Shown here one piece after another: positions 15,086 to 15,384 of a DNA stretch of 15,384 bases. The position numbers were made by a program, and so were the translations under genes. The stretch is from Bradyrhizobium sp. (lineage in GTDB: Bacteria > Pseudomonadota > Alphaproteobacteria > Rhizobiales > Xanthobacteraceae). Location: contig JAQGKJ010000112.1 in NCBI GenBank assembly GCA_028290165.1, positions 1-15,384 of the forward strand, written 5' to 3'. Position 1 is the stretch's first letter, and each line of letters starts with the position of its first letter. The notes under the pieces are model-generated. The model did no database searches. It was not told the origin of the DNA and saw nothing but the letters and a program-made list of their open reading frames with translations.

Positions 15086-15384
15086 CTAACGCGGAGATGA
15101 TCTCCCCTCGCCGGCCCGCGGCTCCGGCTGCGAATCCGCCACCGGCAGGTTGGCCCACTGCCAACCGTCGGTGCCTTCGGGGTACCACGCCACATTGGAA
15201 TATCCGTAGGACAACACCCGCTTGGCCGCGTTCCATGACATCCAGCAATCAGCCTGGCAGTAAATCACAAGCTGCTTTGCCTTGTTGCCGCCGGAAGCGC
15301 GAGCAAGTCCATCGCGCAGATAATCTTCGGTCGCCGCCGCGAGCGTCCCATAGCCGGTGTCGGGCAGCCAGATGCTGCCGGGGA
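15086..15384 (-). CDS. Rhodanese-like CxxxCW-motif protein, PQQ-associated (5' end outside window)
   Basis: The last 98 residues of a minus-strand gene whose start lies beyond the right edge. The visible part runs from PGSIWLPDTGYG through LVIYCQADCWMSWNAAKRV to a TAG at 15088-15086. The rhodanese active-site loop is present as CQADCW, a CxxxCW motif, followed by the LSYGYSNVAWYPEGTDGW segment. This matches the family named for PQQ-dependent catabolism and a CXXCW motif, whose members are generally exported. A GTG inside the frame at 15268 is not the real start, because the rhodanese fold continues upstream of it. It converges on the preceding gene with a 32-bp gap. Its role, perhaps thiol or redox handling for the dehydrogenase system, is unknown. 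Confidence 0.85.
   Translation of the reverse strand, partial: PGSIWLPDTGYGTLAAATEDYLRDGLARASGGNKAKQLVIYCQADCWMSWNAAKRVLSYGYSNVAWYPEGTDGWQWANLPVADSQPEPRAGEGRSSPR

Noticed and set aside
1..15384. CRISPR arrays, tRNA or rRNA genes, transposases, phage genes, defence systems
   Set aside because: I found no spaced direct repeats, cloverleaf sequences or mobile-element proteins; apart from the dispersed palindrome the window looks like a stable metabolic island.

Overview
The window reads as a GC-rich alphaproteobacterial chromosome segment, most likely Bradyrhizobium or a close relative in the Nitrobacteraceae (Rhodopseudomonas, Afipia and Nitrobacter type). This rests on the dispersed palindromic repeat at 113-244, whose ends are the 'cgtcattgcgag' type I know from these genomes, on codon use, and on the gene content. 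No species call is possible from the sequence alone. Every well-supported gene looks intact except the one cut by the right edge; a possible gene tail is cut by the left edge.

Layout. (1) 1-116: a possible 3' end of an upstream gene, then a palindromic repeat. (2) 263-1216: an orphan sugar-type periplasmic binding protein with no permease or ATPase beside it. (3) 1628-4401: iorA-iorB-type genes for a two-subunit periplasmic molybdenum hydroxylase, made of a 2Fe-2S subunit and a Tat-exported molybdopterin subunit. (4) 4423-6846, minus strand: a TonB-dependent outer-membrane receptor. Its upstream region has an AT-rich palindrome resembling a Zur box, overlapping an 8-residue leader ORF. (5) 7324-9978: the glutathione-dependent formaldehyde oxidation genes, in pathway order apart from gfa: class III alcohol dehydrogenase (S-hydroxymethylglutathione dehydrogenase), gfa, and S-formylglutathione hydrolase. 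(6) 9993-10502, minus strand: a small secreted DUF3280/DUF2380-type protein. (7) 10623-15053: five tightly packed plus-strand genes (periplasmic binding protein, seven-repeat YVTN beta-propeller, ABC ATPase, ABC-2 permease, exported helical protein). (8) 15086 to the right edge, minus strand: a rhodanese-like protein with a CxxxCW motif, cut by the window end.

Block 7, with the flanking DUF3280 and CxxxCW genes, matches the gene set that accompanies PQQ-dependent alcohol dehydrogenases. Its order (binding protein, propeller, ATPase, permease, exported protein) resembles the lanthanide uptake and handling (lut) cluster of Methylobacterium/Methylorubrum extorquens. The working picture is a C1 (methanol) oxidation island. 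A lanthanide-dependent methanol dehydrogenase (XoxF type), not in this window, would make formaldehyde in the periplasm. The glutathione pathway would oxidise it to formate in the cytoplasm. The TonB receptor and the ABC system would handle the metal or a metal chelate. This is inference from family and synteny; no PQQ dehydrogenase or PQQ synthesis gene is visible here.

The least explained points are the pairing of a binding protein with an exporter-type ABC-2 permease, the Zur-like site in front of the TonB receptor, and the placement of the orphan binding protein and the molybdenum hydroxylase beside a C1 island.
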